Below are positions 27,563 to 35,621 of a stretch of 64,000 nt of DNA, piece by piece; the stretch's first letter is position 1; every line of letters begins with the position of its first letter. Under the pieces are notes generated by a model. It had not been told where the DNA came from. It saw nothing but the letters and a program-made list of their open reading frames with translations, and made no database searches. Both the position numbers and the translations under genes were made by a program. Origin of the DNA: Pedobacter ginsenosidimutans (GTDB lineage: Bacteria > Bacteroidota > Bacteroidia > Sphingobacteriales > Sphingobacteriaceae); assembly GCF_001442625.1 (NCBI RefSeq), contig NZ_LMZQ01000001.1, positions 434,001 through 498,000 of the forward strand. Direction: 5' to 3'.

Positions 27563-29914
27563 CTAGCGCTTAAATCTTATTTTTTGCCAGATACTTTTGT
27601 CTGTCTTTTCACCATAGGTACCATAGCCATAGCCATAACCATAATATTTGCTGATAATATCATTAACAACAATACCTATGTTTTTCATTTTGCCATTTGT
27701 ATATAACTCCTCAACAATGGCTAGCTGTGCCTTCTGCGTAACTTTTTGTCTAACCAGATATAAAGTTACATCAGCATAAACAGATAGTAATTGTGCATCT
27801 GTGATTATACCCACAGGAGGCGCATCCATAATAATATAATCGAATTGCTTTTTCAACTCTTCGATTAATTGGGGAGTATTCTCACTTAATAAGGTTTCAG
27901 CCGGGTTTGGAGGTAGTGGACCAGACGAAATAATGAACATATTCTTATTGATGGATAGTGGTTTTATTATATCGGTTATTTTGATATCCGGACTAATTGT
28001 ATAATTACTAAAACCAATATCATTACTTAAACCTAATTTAGCTGACAAACCTGGTTTTCGTAAATCCAATTCCATCAATAATACCCGCTTTCCTGCTAGT
28101 GCTAGAATATTCCCTAAGTTGATCGCTGTAAACGATTTACCCTCGCCACTCATACTTGAGGTTAATAAAATAACCTTTTCTTCAGCAGTCTTTAAATAAA
28201 AAGAAAGGTTAGTACGCAATGCTCTAAATTGTTCGGATATGGCGGATCTACCTTGGTTGGCAACGATTAGATTATCGTTACTTGTATTGTGGCTAATCTC
28301 ACCAATAACAGGAACTCTGGTTAATTTTGTAATTTCTTCTTTAGTTGCAATACCAGTATTTAACAGGTCAACAGCAAAAATAATTATGATCGGCAACACC
28401 AATCCTGCTATTAATCCTGCTAGATATATAATGTTTTTCCTAGGACTAATTGGCATTACTTGTGCCTTTGGCGGATCAATTGTTTTAGCAACAGAAATGT
28501 TGCTCGTTTTAGAGATAGCAGTTTCCTCAGCTTTCTGCATAAGAAATATATAAAGTTCCTGCTTAATTCCTTTTTTACGAACAAGTTTTAAATAGTTCTT
28601 TTCTATTTTAGGTACCCCAGAAATCTGGTTCTCAGATTTACTCAATTGATTTCTCAACTTATCTCTGGTAACTACATAGGTATTTTTTGTACTCTGGATA
28701 TTTGATAAAATCCCACTCCTTAAGCCTGCAATTTGATTATCAATGTTTTTGATAAACGGGCTCTCTTCTGTAAGGCCTAATAATTGTTTATCTCTTTCGA
28801 TTAATAAGGCGTTATACTGCCCCATCAATCCAGAAAAAACCATGTCTTGTGGCAGTAATGCGGTAGGAAAAACCCTTTTATTCTTAGTTTCATCTTTCAG
28901 GTAATTTTCTAAATCACTTAAAATAGACACCTGGGTTTCTGCTTTAGCTAGTTCAGTGCTAAATTCACTTGTATTTTGTACAAGTAATTTACCCTGCTCA
29001 CTCATGTCTGCTAATTTATTATTCTGTTTAAATTCTTCTTCTTGATTTTCTACATCTCCTAACTCAGAAGCAATCAAATTTAATCTTTCCCCAATAAATT
29101 TATAAGTACTGTCTGCTATAGCATTTTTATCGCTTAAGTTGGCTTCTGTATATTTACTAATTAATGTTTTTAAAATATCCTCACCTTTATCTGGTAGAGG
29201 GTATGATAAACCTAAGTCCAGAATACTTACCTGCTTATTGGTTACACTCACAGATAATTGCTTCATCAAAATTGCTACACGTTCGTCTATGGAGCTTACA
29301 GAAACATAATATTCACCATCATCCATTTGCCCAATTTGATTATTTTCAAGCTGAATGGTACCAACCCCGTTTACACTGAAAGGTTCATTCCAGGCTATTT
29401 CTTTTTCGAATTTTTTGGTAGATATTTTTAGTCTATTATTATTAATTTTTTTTACCTCGAACTTAGTAGTCGTGATGGTATCCATACCTTTTAAAATATT
29501 CAATTTAAAAGGTGTATGGTAGAGTTCTCTGCTCACTAAATTTTGTTTCTTTGAATAAACAATATTTAATTGCATCTGTCTAACAACCTGCTCCATCAGG
29601 AACCTTGTTTTTAAGATTTCGGCTTCATTGTCAACCGAATTTTTAGCGCCAATTAAACCACCTAAATCCATTAAACCACTTGATTTACCACTAAGGCCAC
29701 CGCCTTTTTCATCATCATTAACCAATACCTTGGCATTAATCTGATACAACGGAGAAGTATATTTGGTATAGAAGAAAGCGATTAAAACACACAAGAAAAT
29801 GCTAATAATAAACCATGGCCATTTATCAATTAACTTGTTTAAAATCTCTTTAATGTTAATATTATCTTCCTCGTCAATATGCTGTACTATATTTCTTTCC
29901 TGCAAGTTATTCAT
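27563..29914 (-). CDS. wzc: Polysaccharide co-polymerase and tyrosine autokinase (Wzc-like)
   Basis: A 783-residue inner-membrane protein that sets chain length and coordinates export. The order is: a first membrane helix (about 34-53), a Wzz-type periplasmic domain with coiled-coil, a second helix (about 503-525), then a cytoplasmic BY-kinase domain. The kinase has a Walker A motif (SMSGEGKS, about 585-592), Walker A' (VLLMELDLRKPG) and Walker B (YIIMDAPPVG). The tyrosine-rich tail YYGYGYGYGTYGEK near the C-terminus is the autophosphorylation cluster. The PHP phosphatase gene upstream would remove those phosphates. Identity is firm. Confidence 0.93.
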   Translation of the reverse strand: MNNLQERNIVQHIDEEDNINIKEILNKLIDKWPWFIISIFLCVLIAFFYTKYTSPLYQINAKVLVNDDEKGGGLSGKSSGLMDLGGLIGAKNSVDNEAEILKTRFLMEQVVRQMQLNIVYSKKQNLVSRELYHTPFKLNILKGMDTITTTKFEVKKINNNRLKISTKKFEKEIAWNEPFSVNGVGTIQLENNQIGQMDDGEYYVSVSSIDERVAILMKQLSVSVTNKQVSILDLGLSYPLPDKGEDILKTLISKYTEANLSDKNAIADSTYKFIGERLNLIASELGDVENQEEEFKQNNKLADMSEQGKLLVQNTSEFSTELAKAETQVSILSDLENYLKDETKNKRVFPTALLPQDMVFSGLMGQYNALLIERDKQLLGLTEESPFIKNIDNQIAGLRSGILSNIQSTKNTYVVTRDKLRNQLSKSENQISGVPKIEKNYLKLVRKKGIKQELYIFLMQKAEETAISKTSNISVAKTIDPPKAQVMPISPRKNIIYLAGLIAGLVLPIIIIFAVDLLNTGIATKEEITKLTRVPVIGEISHNTSNDNLIVANQGRSAISEQFRALRTNLSFYLKTAEEKVILLTSSMSGEGKSFTAINLGNILALAGKRVLLMELDLRKPGLSAKLGLSNDIGFSNYTISPDIKITDIIKPLSINKNMFIISSGPLPPNPAETLLSENTPQLIEELKKQFDYIIMDAPPVGIITDAQLLSVYADVTLYLVRQKVTQKAQLAIVEELYTNGKMKNIGIVVNDIISKYYGYGYGYGTYGEKTDKSIWQKIRFKR

Positions 29915-29925
29915 TCGACTGCTGA

Positions 29926-30732
29926 TTATTTAAAACTAGAAATGGCCAAGACAATTACAGAAATAACTGATGCAATTACACCAATTGTTTGAATTTGGGC
30001 CGAGTTTGAGGCAGACACCTTCCTTTTATTTGGCTCTACATAAACCACATCATTTTGCTTTAGATAATAAAAAGGGCTATTAAAGATATCACTTGAGTTT
30101 AGATCCAATCGCGCAAATTCTTTTTTGCCGTTATTATCGCGAATGATTAATATGTTTTCTCGCTTACCATATATAGTTAAATCACCGGCAAGGCTCAAAG
30201 CATCTAAAATAGTAACTTTTTCATTGGGTAGTGTGTATGCCGAAGGCGCATTTACTTCGCCTAAGATGCTTACTTTGAAATTGGCGAATCTTAACTGAAC
30301 ATTAGGTTGTTTGTAAACCTCTGATGACTTTTCACGGATCAGTTCTCTCGCCTGATATGTTGTCAACCCAGCAACTTTTAACTTACCAATGAGCGACAAT
30401 TCTATTTCTCCATTCTTATCAACCAAAAAACCTGTACTTTGAGTAGCCAAACTGGTGTTGGTATTACTTCCTAGGGTAGGTGTTAAGGCTGCTTGATTAA
30501 TAATCGCACCGCTTTGAGGGTTTAACGTAAAAATATTTATGCTAAGGATGTCATCAGGCTGGATTGTAGGTTCGGTAAAAGCTGCAGCATTTTCCAGCTT
30601 AGCCTGATTAACAGATTGTATATCTTGGAAATAGGCTATCTTCTTATTACTTACACAAGAAGAACTTAGGGTTATCACAAAAAGAACAGTTAAAAAACTT
30701 AACCCTTTAATCACATTATTTTTTTTATTCAT
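29926..30732 (-). CDS. Polysaccharide export lipoprotein (Wza-like)
   Basis: The protein (268 residues from the ATG at 30732) has a lipoprotein signal ending in LSSSC (Cys at residue 26). It then has a polysaccharide export domain (TIQPDDILSINIFTLNP) and a soluble ligand-binding (SLBB) region, FKVSILGEVNAPSAYTLP, followed by LSLAGDLTIYGKRENILI. A C-terminal hydrophobic helix (IGVIASVISVIVLAI) may cross or touch the membrane. Wza forms the outer-membrane channel for capsule, though this one is shorter than E. coli Wza and resembles the Bacteroidota type. An ATG eleven codons upstream gives a poor signal peptide, so I prefer 30732. It is co-transcribed with wzc. Confidence 0.88.
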   Translation of the reverse strand: MNKKNNVIKGLSFLTVLFVITLSSSCVSNKKIAYFQDIQSVNQAKLENAAAFTEPTIQPDDILSINIFTLNPQSGAIINQAALTPTLGSNTNTSLATQSTGFLVDKNGEIELSLIGKLKVAGLTTYQARELIREKSSEVYKQPNVQLRFANFKVSILGEVNAPSAYTLPNEKVTILDALSLAGDLTIYGKRENILIIRDNNGKKEFARLDLNSSDIFNSPFYYLKQNDVVYVEPNKRKVSASNSAQIQTIGVIASVISVIVLAISSFK

Positions 30733-30909
30733 AGGTATATATCTGTTCAAAATGAAATTGGGCATTCTAAACAGACTGCAAACTTAATCATTTAATTGTA
30801 ATATCTAAAAACCGAAACATCAGATTCGATATATGTGATCAAGTAAAGTTTGAAAATTAATTAATAGTTATGTTAATCTGGAGCCAATATAAGGTTTGAT
30901 TACTCAAAG

Positions 30910-31650
30910 CTAAACTAATATCTGACCAAATATATCTTGATTTTTGAACTCATATTGCCCTATTAAATCATATAATTTTCCTGATCGGATAGCGGTTGTT
31001 AGGGTATCCAAATGCCTATCGTGATGCAAATCTGTCCCAGCAAAATCATACATCTTTTCTTTTAGCAAAATTTCGGCCAATTGTTTAACGTCTTTCCCAT
31101 AATAACCCAATACGGATAGTAAATTTAATTGCAAGAGGCATCCTTTTTCTTTAAACCGCTTTAATCGGCTTCTATCTTTAAAATAAAAGGTATATCGTTC
31201 CGGATGGGCTAGAATAGGCTTATATCCTTTAATTTCTAAATCAAAAATGGTTTGACTAATCCCTGGACTTTCATTTAAATAAGACATTTCAATCAACAAA
31301 TGCTTCTGATCTAAAGCACATAAAGGCCCATCCATTTTAAAATCCTGATCAATCATATACTCTGCACCAGCACTTAATTTCAAAGAAACATCAGCTTTAT
31401 CCATTTCTTGTTGTAGTAAATCTTTTGCATTAACGATTGTTTCCTTTGTGTTTGGATATAGTTCTTGATAGATGTGTGGCGTAGCAATCAATTGGTCAAA
31501 CCCCAGTTCCTGTAATGATTTAACAAAACGCAAAGAAGTAGCCAGATCTGGAGAACCATCGTCGATACCAGGCAGGATATGTGAATGAATATCAATGCCT
31601 AGCCAGGAGATATCAGTTACTCTATTCTTTTTTGAAAAAAAACTTAACAT
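30910..31650 (-). CDS. PHP-family tyrosine phosphatase (CpsB/CapC/YwqE type)
   Basis: A 246-residue metal-dependent phosphatase. It shows the PHP motifs DIHSHILPGIDDG, ATPHIYQELYPNT, ILAHPERY and GTDLHHDRH. Proteins of this family dephosphorylate the tyrosine tail of BY-kinases such as Wzc and so control polymer length and output. In Proteobacteria this job is done by the unrelated Wzb; use of a PHP enzyme is the Firmicutes-like arrangement and is also common in Bacteroidota. It is the first gene of the export group and has a long, structured upstream region. Confidence 0.9.
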   Translation of the reverse strand: MLSFFSKKNRVTDISWLGIDIHSHILPGIDDGSPDLATSLRFVKSLQELGFDQLIATPHIYQELYPNTKETIVNAKDLLQQEMDKADVSLKLSAGAEYMIDQDFKMDGPLCALDQKHLLIEMSYLNESPGISQTIFDLEIKGYKPILAHPERYTFYFKDRSRLKRFKEKGCLLQLNLLSVLGYYGKDVKQLAEILLKEKMYDFAGTDLHHDRHLDTLTTAIRSGKLYDLIGQYEFKNQDIFGQILV

Positions 31651-31695
31651 ATTTATAGCAATGGAATATCAAATTAATTCGCCTTATCATAATCA

Positions 31696-31712
31696 TTCGT
31701 TTATCAAACGAA
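31696..31712. repeat. Small hairpin upstream of the phosphatase gene
   Basis: TTCGTTT (31696-31702) and AAACGAA (31706-31712) form a 7-bp stem with a 3-nt loop, 46 nt before the phosphatase start. It could be a regulator site or a leader hairpin. Confidence 0.4.
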
Positions 31713-31735
31713 ATAATTACTGCAATAATATGCGA

Positions 31736-31816
31736 ATTGGAAAGTATTATTTACAGAACATCAAAAGTATTCTAATTAACGTGTTAAATTTAAGAAAATT
31801 CATACTACTTTCCAAT
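31736..31816 (-). promoter_or_regulatory. Candidate promoter framed by a 15-bp inverted repeat
   Basis: ATTGGAAAGTATTAT (31736-31750) and ATACTACTTTCCAAT (31802-31816) are inverted copies with one mismatch, 51 nt apart. Between them the minus strand has TACTTTTG (31769-31762), a match to TAnnTTTG. No clear -33 box is found. Transcription from here would reach the phosphatase, export and later genes with a leader of about 110 nt. Confidence 0.4.
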
Positions 31817-32007
31817 AAATAGTAGATTAAATCAGACAAATAGTCGAAAATAATGCTTTAAAAAGAACTTACAGCTTAATTTGCGCAAGAGAATTAACAA
31901 AAATATAACTTACATACTATCAACCAGTACTTCAGAAATGTTATTCAAAATATTTAAGGGCTTAAAACATCCTTCTTTTAAATCTTCATCTTTTCATTAA
32001 ATACAAA

Positions 32008-32100
32008 TCAGAAATGACCATCTTTTACCAAAGCTGCTGAATTATATTTAGGTTCCCAAACCCTCAGGTTTCCTACTGGCTTCGATTTGCTGTTTATGGG
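32008..32100 (-). pseudogene. Remnant of the C-terminus of a gmd-like gene
   Basis: Read on the minus strand, this stretch gives NSKSKPVGNLRVWEPKYN followed by SAALVKDGHF and a stop. It resembles the end of the intact gmd in this locus ([22 protein letters not shown]) at about 60% over the WEPKY...ALVK core. No start codon or upstream domain exists in this frame, so it is at most a fragment of a lost duplicate or an earlier capsule gene. The match is short; chance is not excluded. Confidence 0.4.
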
Positions 32101-32197
32101 TAGCTTTTTGTCTTACAACACCCTTAATTCCCCGTTTGTGAAAAATAAGATCGCTCAGTTGCCCATTAATTTTGATTGTTCCATTCCGGAGAACCAT
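32048..32197 (-). CDS. Small 49-residue reading frame of doubtful status
   Basis: The frame starts at an ATG at 32197 and encodes MVLRNGTIKINGQLSDLIFH followed by KRGIKGVVRQKATHKQQIEA and a short tail. The beginning recalls the N-terminus of larger (about 200-residue) hypothetical proteins of Bacteroidota that begin with a GxIKxxG...DL.FYKR pattern. It ends abruptly where the gmd-like remnant starts, so it is probably a truncated gene. No promoter or ribosome site stands out. Confidence 0.3.
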   Translation of the reverse strand: MVLRNGTIKINGQLSDLIFHKRGIKGVVRQKATHKQQIEASRKPEGLGT

Positions 32198-32279
32198 AAT
32201 TTGAGTATATTAGGTTAAACAAAAGCATGATCACTCAATTTAATCGATTTGATTAAAAATCTCAAAAAATATCCCAAAC

Positions 32280-32659
32280 CCCACCTTTACTCCGCATTTA
32301 CCCCACGTTTACTCCAGCTTCCGGCCAGGCTTGGCTTCACCCTGCTTTGTACTAAACGGCCTGCTGCTTCGAAGCCTCTTCGGTAGGACTGAGGCTTTGT
32401 TGCAGGTGTGCTATTCATGAAGTTTGCATTACCTTCGATTAACAGGTTAACAATAGCTAAAGAAAAAGATAACTTAGGGTTAATTTGGTATATAGCGATG
32501 TCGGAGCAGCCCGAACAAGGGGCAAAAACCAAGACCACAGGTTGCTCCATTCATAAGATTGCTTTACCAACAAATCGGTACAGGCTAGCCTGCGTGAGCA
32601 TGACGCACGGTGTTAATGATCCTACTATAGCCAAAAAGAGCAGGTTGGAAGCGAAGTGC
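32280..32659. repeat. GC-richer block with palindromes after the sugar dehydrogenase gene
   Basis: This 380-bp block differs in composition from its surroundings. It contains AAGCCTC / GAGGCTT (32372-32397, with a TTCGG in the loop) and, near 32583-32608, AGGCTAGCCT plus TGCGT...ACGCA inverted arms. Two overlapping open frames on opposite strands exist (minus 32287-32550, plus 32408-32665) but neither looks like a known protein. It may be a dispersed structured element. Confidence 0.45.
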
Positions 32660-33937
32660 CTATAACCTGGCGTCAACCAAATTCCTGTCGATAAAAGATT
32701 TGGTATCAAAAATGAGCGTTCCTTTTTCTTTAATACTGCTATAATCAATATCTAAAAACTGCTGGTGCGCCACAGCGAGGATAACAGCATCGTAATGTTT
32801 AAACTGACCATCATTAATCATTTCGATGCCATACTCCGCTTTCACTTCATCGGTATTAGCCCATGGATCATATACATCAACATCCATACTAAAAGCTTTC
32901 AGTTCTTTATAAATGTCAATTACCCGGGTATTACGCGTATCAGGACAATTTTCTTTGAAAGCGAAACCTAAGATTAGGGCTTTAGCGCCATTGATCACTT
33001 TATCTTTGGCCACCAGCATTTTGATTACCTTATTGGCTACAAACATCCCCATGTTATCATTCACCCGCCTGCCTGATAAAATCACTTCGGGTTTATAACC
33101 CAGCGCTTCCGATTTATGTGCTAAATAATAAGGATCTACACCGATACAATGGCCACCAACTAAACCGGGTTTGTAATTGAGGAAATTCCATTTGGTTGCA
33201 GCAGCAGCCAACACATCTGCTGTATCAATGTCCATGCGATCGAAAATTAAGGCCAGTTCGTTTACAAAAGAGATATTTACATCCCGCTGTGCATTTTCTA
33301 TTGCTTTTGAGGCTTCTGCTACTTTAATGCTGGGTGCCAAATGGGTACCCGCAATAATGATAGAGGCGTAGAGTTCATCAATTTCAGTAGCAATTACGGG
33401 CGTAGAGCCTGAGGTTACTTTTTTTATTTTGGTAAGGGTATTAATTTTATCACCTGGATTGATCCGCTCCGGCGAATAACCGCAGAAAAAATCGATATTA
33501 TATTTTAATCCTGAAATTTTCTCTAAAACAGGCACACAATCTTCTTCGGTGCAGCCCGGATAAACGGTCGATTCGTAAATCACAATATCACCAGCTTTAA
33601 GCACGATTCCCAGCATCTTGCTGGCCGCAATTAAAGGTTGCAGATCTGGCCTTTTCAGGTGGTCGATAGGGGTTGGGACGGTTACAATATAGATGCTGCA
33701 AGCGGCTAGATCGGCCAAATTAGCACTTAGTGTTAAGCCTAGTTCAGATCCGTCAAGTACAGCCTGCAGATCCTCCAGATTAGCTTCATTTGTCCGATCC
33801 TTTAATTGATTTAATTCCGCTACACGGCTTTCATTGGTATCAAAACCAATTACCTGATATTTTTTTGCAAATTCGATAGCCAGTGGCAACCCAACATAAC
33901 CTAAACCAATAATGGCAATCTGCTTTTTTGAATTCAT
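32660..33937 (-). CDS. UDP-N-acetylhexosamine dehydrogenase (TviB/WbpA-like nucleotide sugar dehydrogenase)
   Basis: This family oxidises the C6 of UDP-GlcNAc, UDP-GalNAc or UDP-ManNAc to the uronic acid. The 425-residue protein has the NAD motif IIGLGYVGLPLA, YESTVYPGCTEEDCVPVLE, GYSPERINPGD, and the catalytic Cys in VGGHCIGVDPYYL. Its pattern fits TviB/WbpO-type HexNAc dehydrogenases more than UDP-glucose dehydrogenase. I use the ATG at 33937, which gives MNSKKQIAIIGLGYVG; the frame extends 24 codons upstream without family similarity. It supplies an acidic sugar to the capsule. The C2-epimerase that could make UDP-ManNAc is not in the window. Confidence 0.88.
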   Translation of the reverse strand: MNSKKQIAIIGLGYVGLPLAIEFAKKYQVIGFDTNESRVAELNQLKDRTNEANLEDLQAVLDGSELGLTLSANLADLAACSIYIVTVPTPIDHLKRPDLQPLIAASKMLGIVLKAGDIVIYESTVYPGCTEEDCVPVLEKISGLKYNIDFFCGYSPERINPGDKINTLTKIKKVTSGSTPVIATEIDELYASIIIAGTHLAPSIKVAEASKAIENAQRDVNISFVNELALIFDRMDIDTADVLAAAATKWNFLNYKPGLVGGHCIGVDPYYLAHKSEALGYKPEVILSGRRVNDNMGMFVANKVIKMLVAKDKVINGAKALILGFAFKENCPDTRNTRVIDIYKELKAFSMDVDVYDPWANTDEVKAEYGIEMINDGQFKHYDAVILAVAHQQFLDIDYSSIKEKGTLIFDTKSFIDRNLVDARL

Positions 33938-33961
33938 TTTTCTTTCGGTGATTGGGCAAAG

Positions 33962-34080
33962 ATAAGACAAATGTAGAAAGCTTAATTCTTTTAAACACAA
34001 AGGACACAAAGAGAAAGCGCGAAGGGCATAGATTTAGGGGGGAGCGTAATGCTTAAATGGCCTTATCTCGCTTATATGGT
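33962..34080. repeat. Direct repeat copy 1
   Basis: A stretch with CTTAATTCTTTTAAACACAA, CACAAAGAGAAAGCGCG and GAGCGTAATGCTTAAATGG. A diverged second copy lies about 300 nt downstream (34267-34395). Both carry the CACAAAG words common in dispersed Bacteroidota repeats. Confidence 0.65.
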
Positions 34081-34125
34081 AAAGATTTCAGATACTTCTG
34101 AAGATCTTTGGCTGGGATAGCAATG

Positions 34126-34242
34126 AACGGTCGTCCCGACCAGAGCAACGCGTAATGTTCCAAAGGAACTCCTTCGGTGGAGAGATCTTTGGACTATATT
34201 AAAAAATCTCTCCACTGCGGTCGAGATGACGATACTTTAAGA
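34126..34242. repeat. Composite intergenic repeat, copy B
   Basis: Contains CGACCAGAGCAACGCG, CCAAAGGAACTCCTTCGG, GGAGAGATCTTTGGAC and CTCTCCACTGCGGTCGAG with GATGACG after it. It is mostly the reverse complement of copy A at 8521-8632, with an extra insertion, and can fold into a long hairpin. Confidence 0.6.
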
Positions 34243-34266
34243 CCGTTATCTCCTTAAATGATCCTT

Positions 34267-34395
34267 CTGAAGATAAATGTAGAATGCTTAATTCTTTTAA
34301 CCACAAAGCCCACAGAGAAAAAAAGCACAGAGCATACAATGTTGGGTGCAGCGTAATGCTTAAATGAACTTATATCTCTTATGTGGTTAAGATTG
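34267..34395. repeat. Direct repeat copy 2
   Basis: Same arrangement as 33962-34080: CTTAATTCTTTTAACCACAA, GCACAGAGCATACAATG, GCAGCGTAATGCTTAAATGA, then a TTATGTGGTTAAGAT end. Distance between copies is about 305 nt. A copy B repeat lies between them. Confidence 0.65.
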
Positions 34396-34459
34396 AGGTT
34401 CTGCAAAATATGATCCTTTATTCTATTACTTATTTGACAGTTCCAATACAAGGTTCGTC

Positions 34460-34479
34460 ATTCCCGCGCAGGCGGGAAT
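34460..34479. repeat. Perfect small palindrome, ATTCCCGC / GCGGGAAT
   Basis: ATTCCCGC (34460-34467), loop GCAG, then GCGGGAAT (34472-34479). A half copy occurs near 62354. This hairpin is a common dispersed repeat in many bacterial genomes. Confidence 0.7.
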
Positions 34480-34619
34480 CTTAAAGCTCATGCATTACGA
34501 TTATTCATAAGTTTTCTTTTTATTCATAGGCATTCATGAGCACTCCGTGGTTCACAATCGAGTTGGGAATGACGATACTTCAAGATCGTTTATCTCCTTA
34601 AATCATCCTCCTGAATGAT

Positions 34620-34665
34620 AAAAAAGAAAATCACCATTCAATACAATTGCATTGAATGGTGATTT
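34620..34665 (-). terminator. rfb operon terminator
   Basis: AAATCACCATTCAAT (34628-34642) pairs perfectly with ATTGAATGGTGATTT (34651-34665). On the minus strand it is followed by CTTTTTT. It lies 25 nt after the rfbA stop codon. Confidence 0.88.
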
Positions 34666-34689
34666 ATTATTAAACTAAAGTAGAACTTC

Positions 34690-35550
34690 TTATTTAATCT
34701 GCTTCAACAGGTAACTACCATAGCCACTTTTAACCAATGGAGTAGCGATAGCCTTAAGCTGTTCTGCATCGATAAAGCCCATGCGGTAAGCAATTTCTTC
34801 AATACACCCGATTTTTAAGCCTTGTCGCTCTTCAATGATCTGCACAAACTGCCCGGCCTGCATTAAAGAGGTAAAGGTTCCGGTATCCAGCCAGGCTGTT
34901 CCACGGCTTAATACGCCTACTTTTAATTTGCCCCGCTCTAAGTACACGCGATTTACATCAGTAATTTCGTATTCTCCACGTGGCGAAGGTTTAATATTTT
35001 TTGCAATTTCTACCACCTCGTTATCATAAAAATATAAACCTGGTACTGCGTAGTCTGATTTGGGCTGAACAGGTTTTTCTTCAATGGAAATGGCCTTTTT
35101 ATCAGCATCAAACTCAACCACGCCATAACGTTCAGGATCTGAAACCTGATAAGCAAATACCACACCGCCATCGGGATCAGCGCTTGCCTGTAATAATTTG
35201 GCCATACCATCGCCATGGAAGATATTATCGCCCAATACTAAAGCTACCTTATCTTTACCGATAAATTCTTCACCAATCACAAAAGCCTGTGCTAAACCAT
35301 TCGGTTCAGCCTGCACAGCATAACTAAATTTACAGCCTAAAGAAGCACCATCGCCTAATAATTTTTCAAAATTTGGCAGATCGTGTGGGGTAGAGATAAT
35401 CAGAATTTCCTTTATACCAGCCAACATTAAGGTAGATAGCGGATAATAAATCATCGGTTTATCGTAAACCGGCATCATCTGTTTACTACAAGCCAAAGTT
35501 AAAGGATGCAAACGAGTTCCGCTGCCACCAGCTAAAATTATACCTTTCAT
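34690..35550 (-). CDS. rfbA: Glucose-1-phosphate thymidylyltransferase
   Basis: RfbA makes dTDP-glucose from glucose-1-phosphate and dTTP, the first step to dTDP-L-rhamnose. The 286-residue protein has the signature [20 protein letters not shown] followed by [12 protein letters not shown], and LGDNIFHG and [20 protein letters not shown]. It is the last gene of the rfbBCDA run and is followed by a strong hairpin. The 71-nt gap upstream holds a short tandem repeat, so rfbA may also have its own signals. Identity is certain. Confidence 0.97.
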   Translation of the reverse strand: MKGIILAGGSGTRLHPLTLACSKQMMPVYDKPMIYYPLSTLMLAGIKEILIISTPHDLPNFEKLLGDGASLGCKFSYAVQAEPNGLAQAFVIGEEFIGKDKVALVLGDNIFHGDGMAKLLQASADPDGGVVFAYQVSDPERYGVVEFDADKKAISIEEKPVQPKSDYAVPGLYFYDNEVVEIAKNIKPSPRGEYEITDVNRVYLERGKLKVGVLSRGTAWLDTGTFTSLMQAGQFVQIIEERQGLKIGCIEEIAYRMGFIDAEQLKAIATPLVKSGYGSYLLKQIK

Positions 35551-35554
35551 ATTT

Positions 35555-35595
35555 TAGTCATTAGTTCATTGGTCATTGGTTCATTGGTCATTACA
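35555..35595. repeat. Short tandem repeat in the rfbD-rfbA gap
   Basis: Words of the form GGTCATTGGTTCATT repeat about two and a half times between 35555 and 35595. A related stretch is at 49335-49380. Confidence 0.6.
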
Positions 35596-35621
35596 GACCT
35601 AAATGAAATAATGATGCCTAT

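Noticed and set aside
31736..31816. Classical Bacteroides-type invertible capsule promoter as a firm call
   Set aside because: Spacer is only 51 nt, no -33 box is clear, and no recombinase is in the window; kept as a speculative finding only.
32287..32665. Two overlapping small frames on opposite strands (87 and 85 codons)
   Set aside because: They overlap each other in a palindrome-rich block, have no recognisable domain or initiation signals, and are better explained as chance frames in a repeat.
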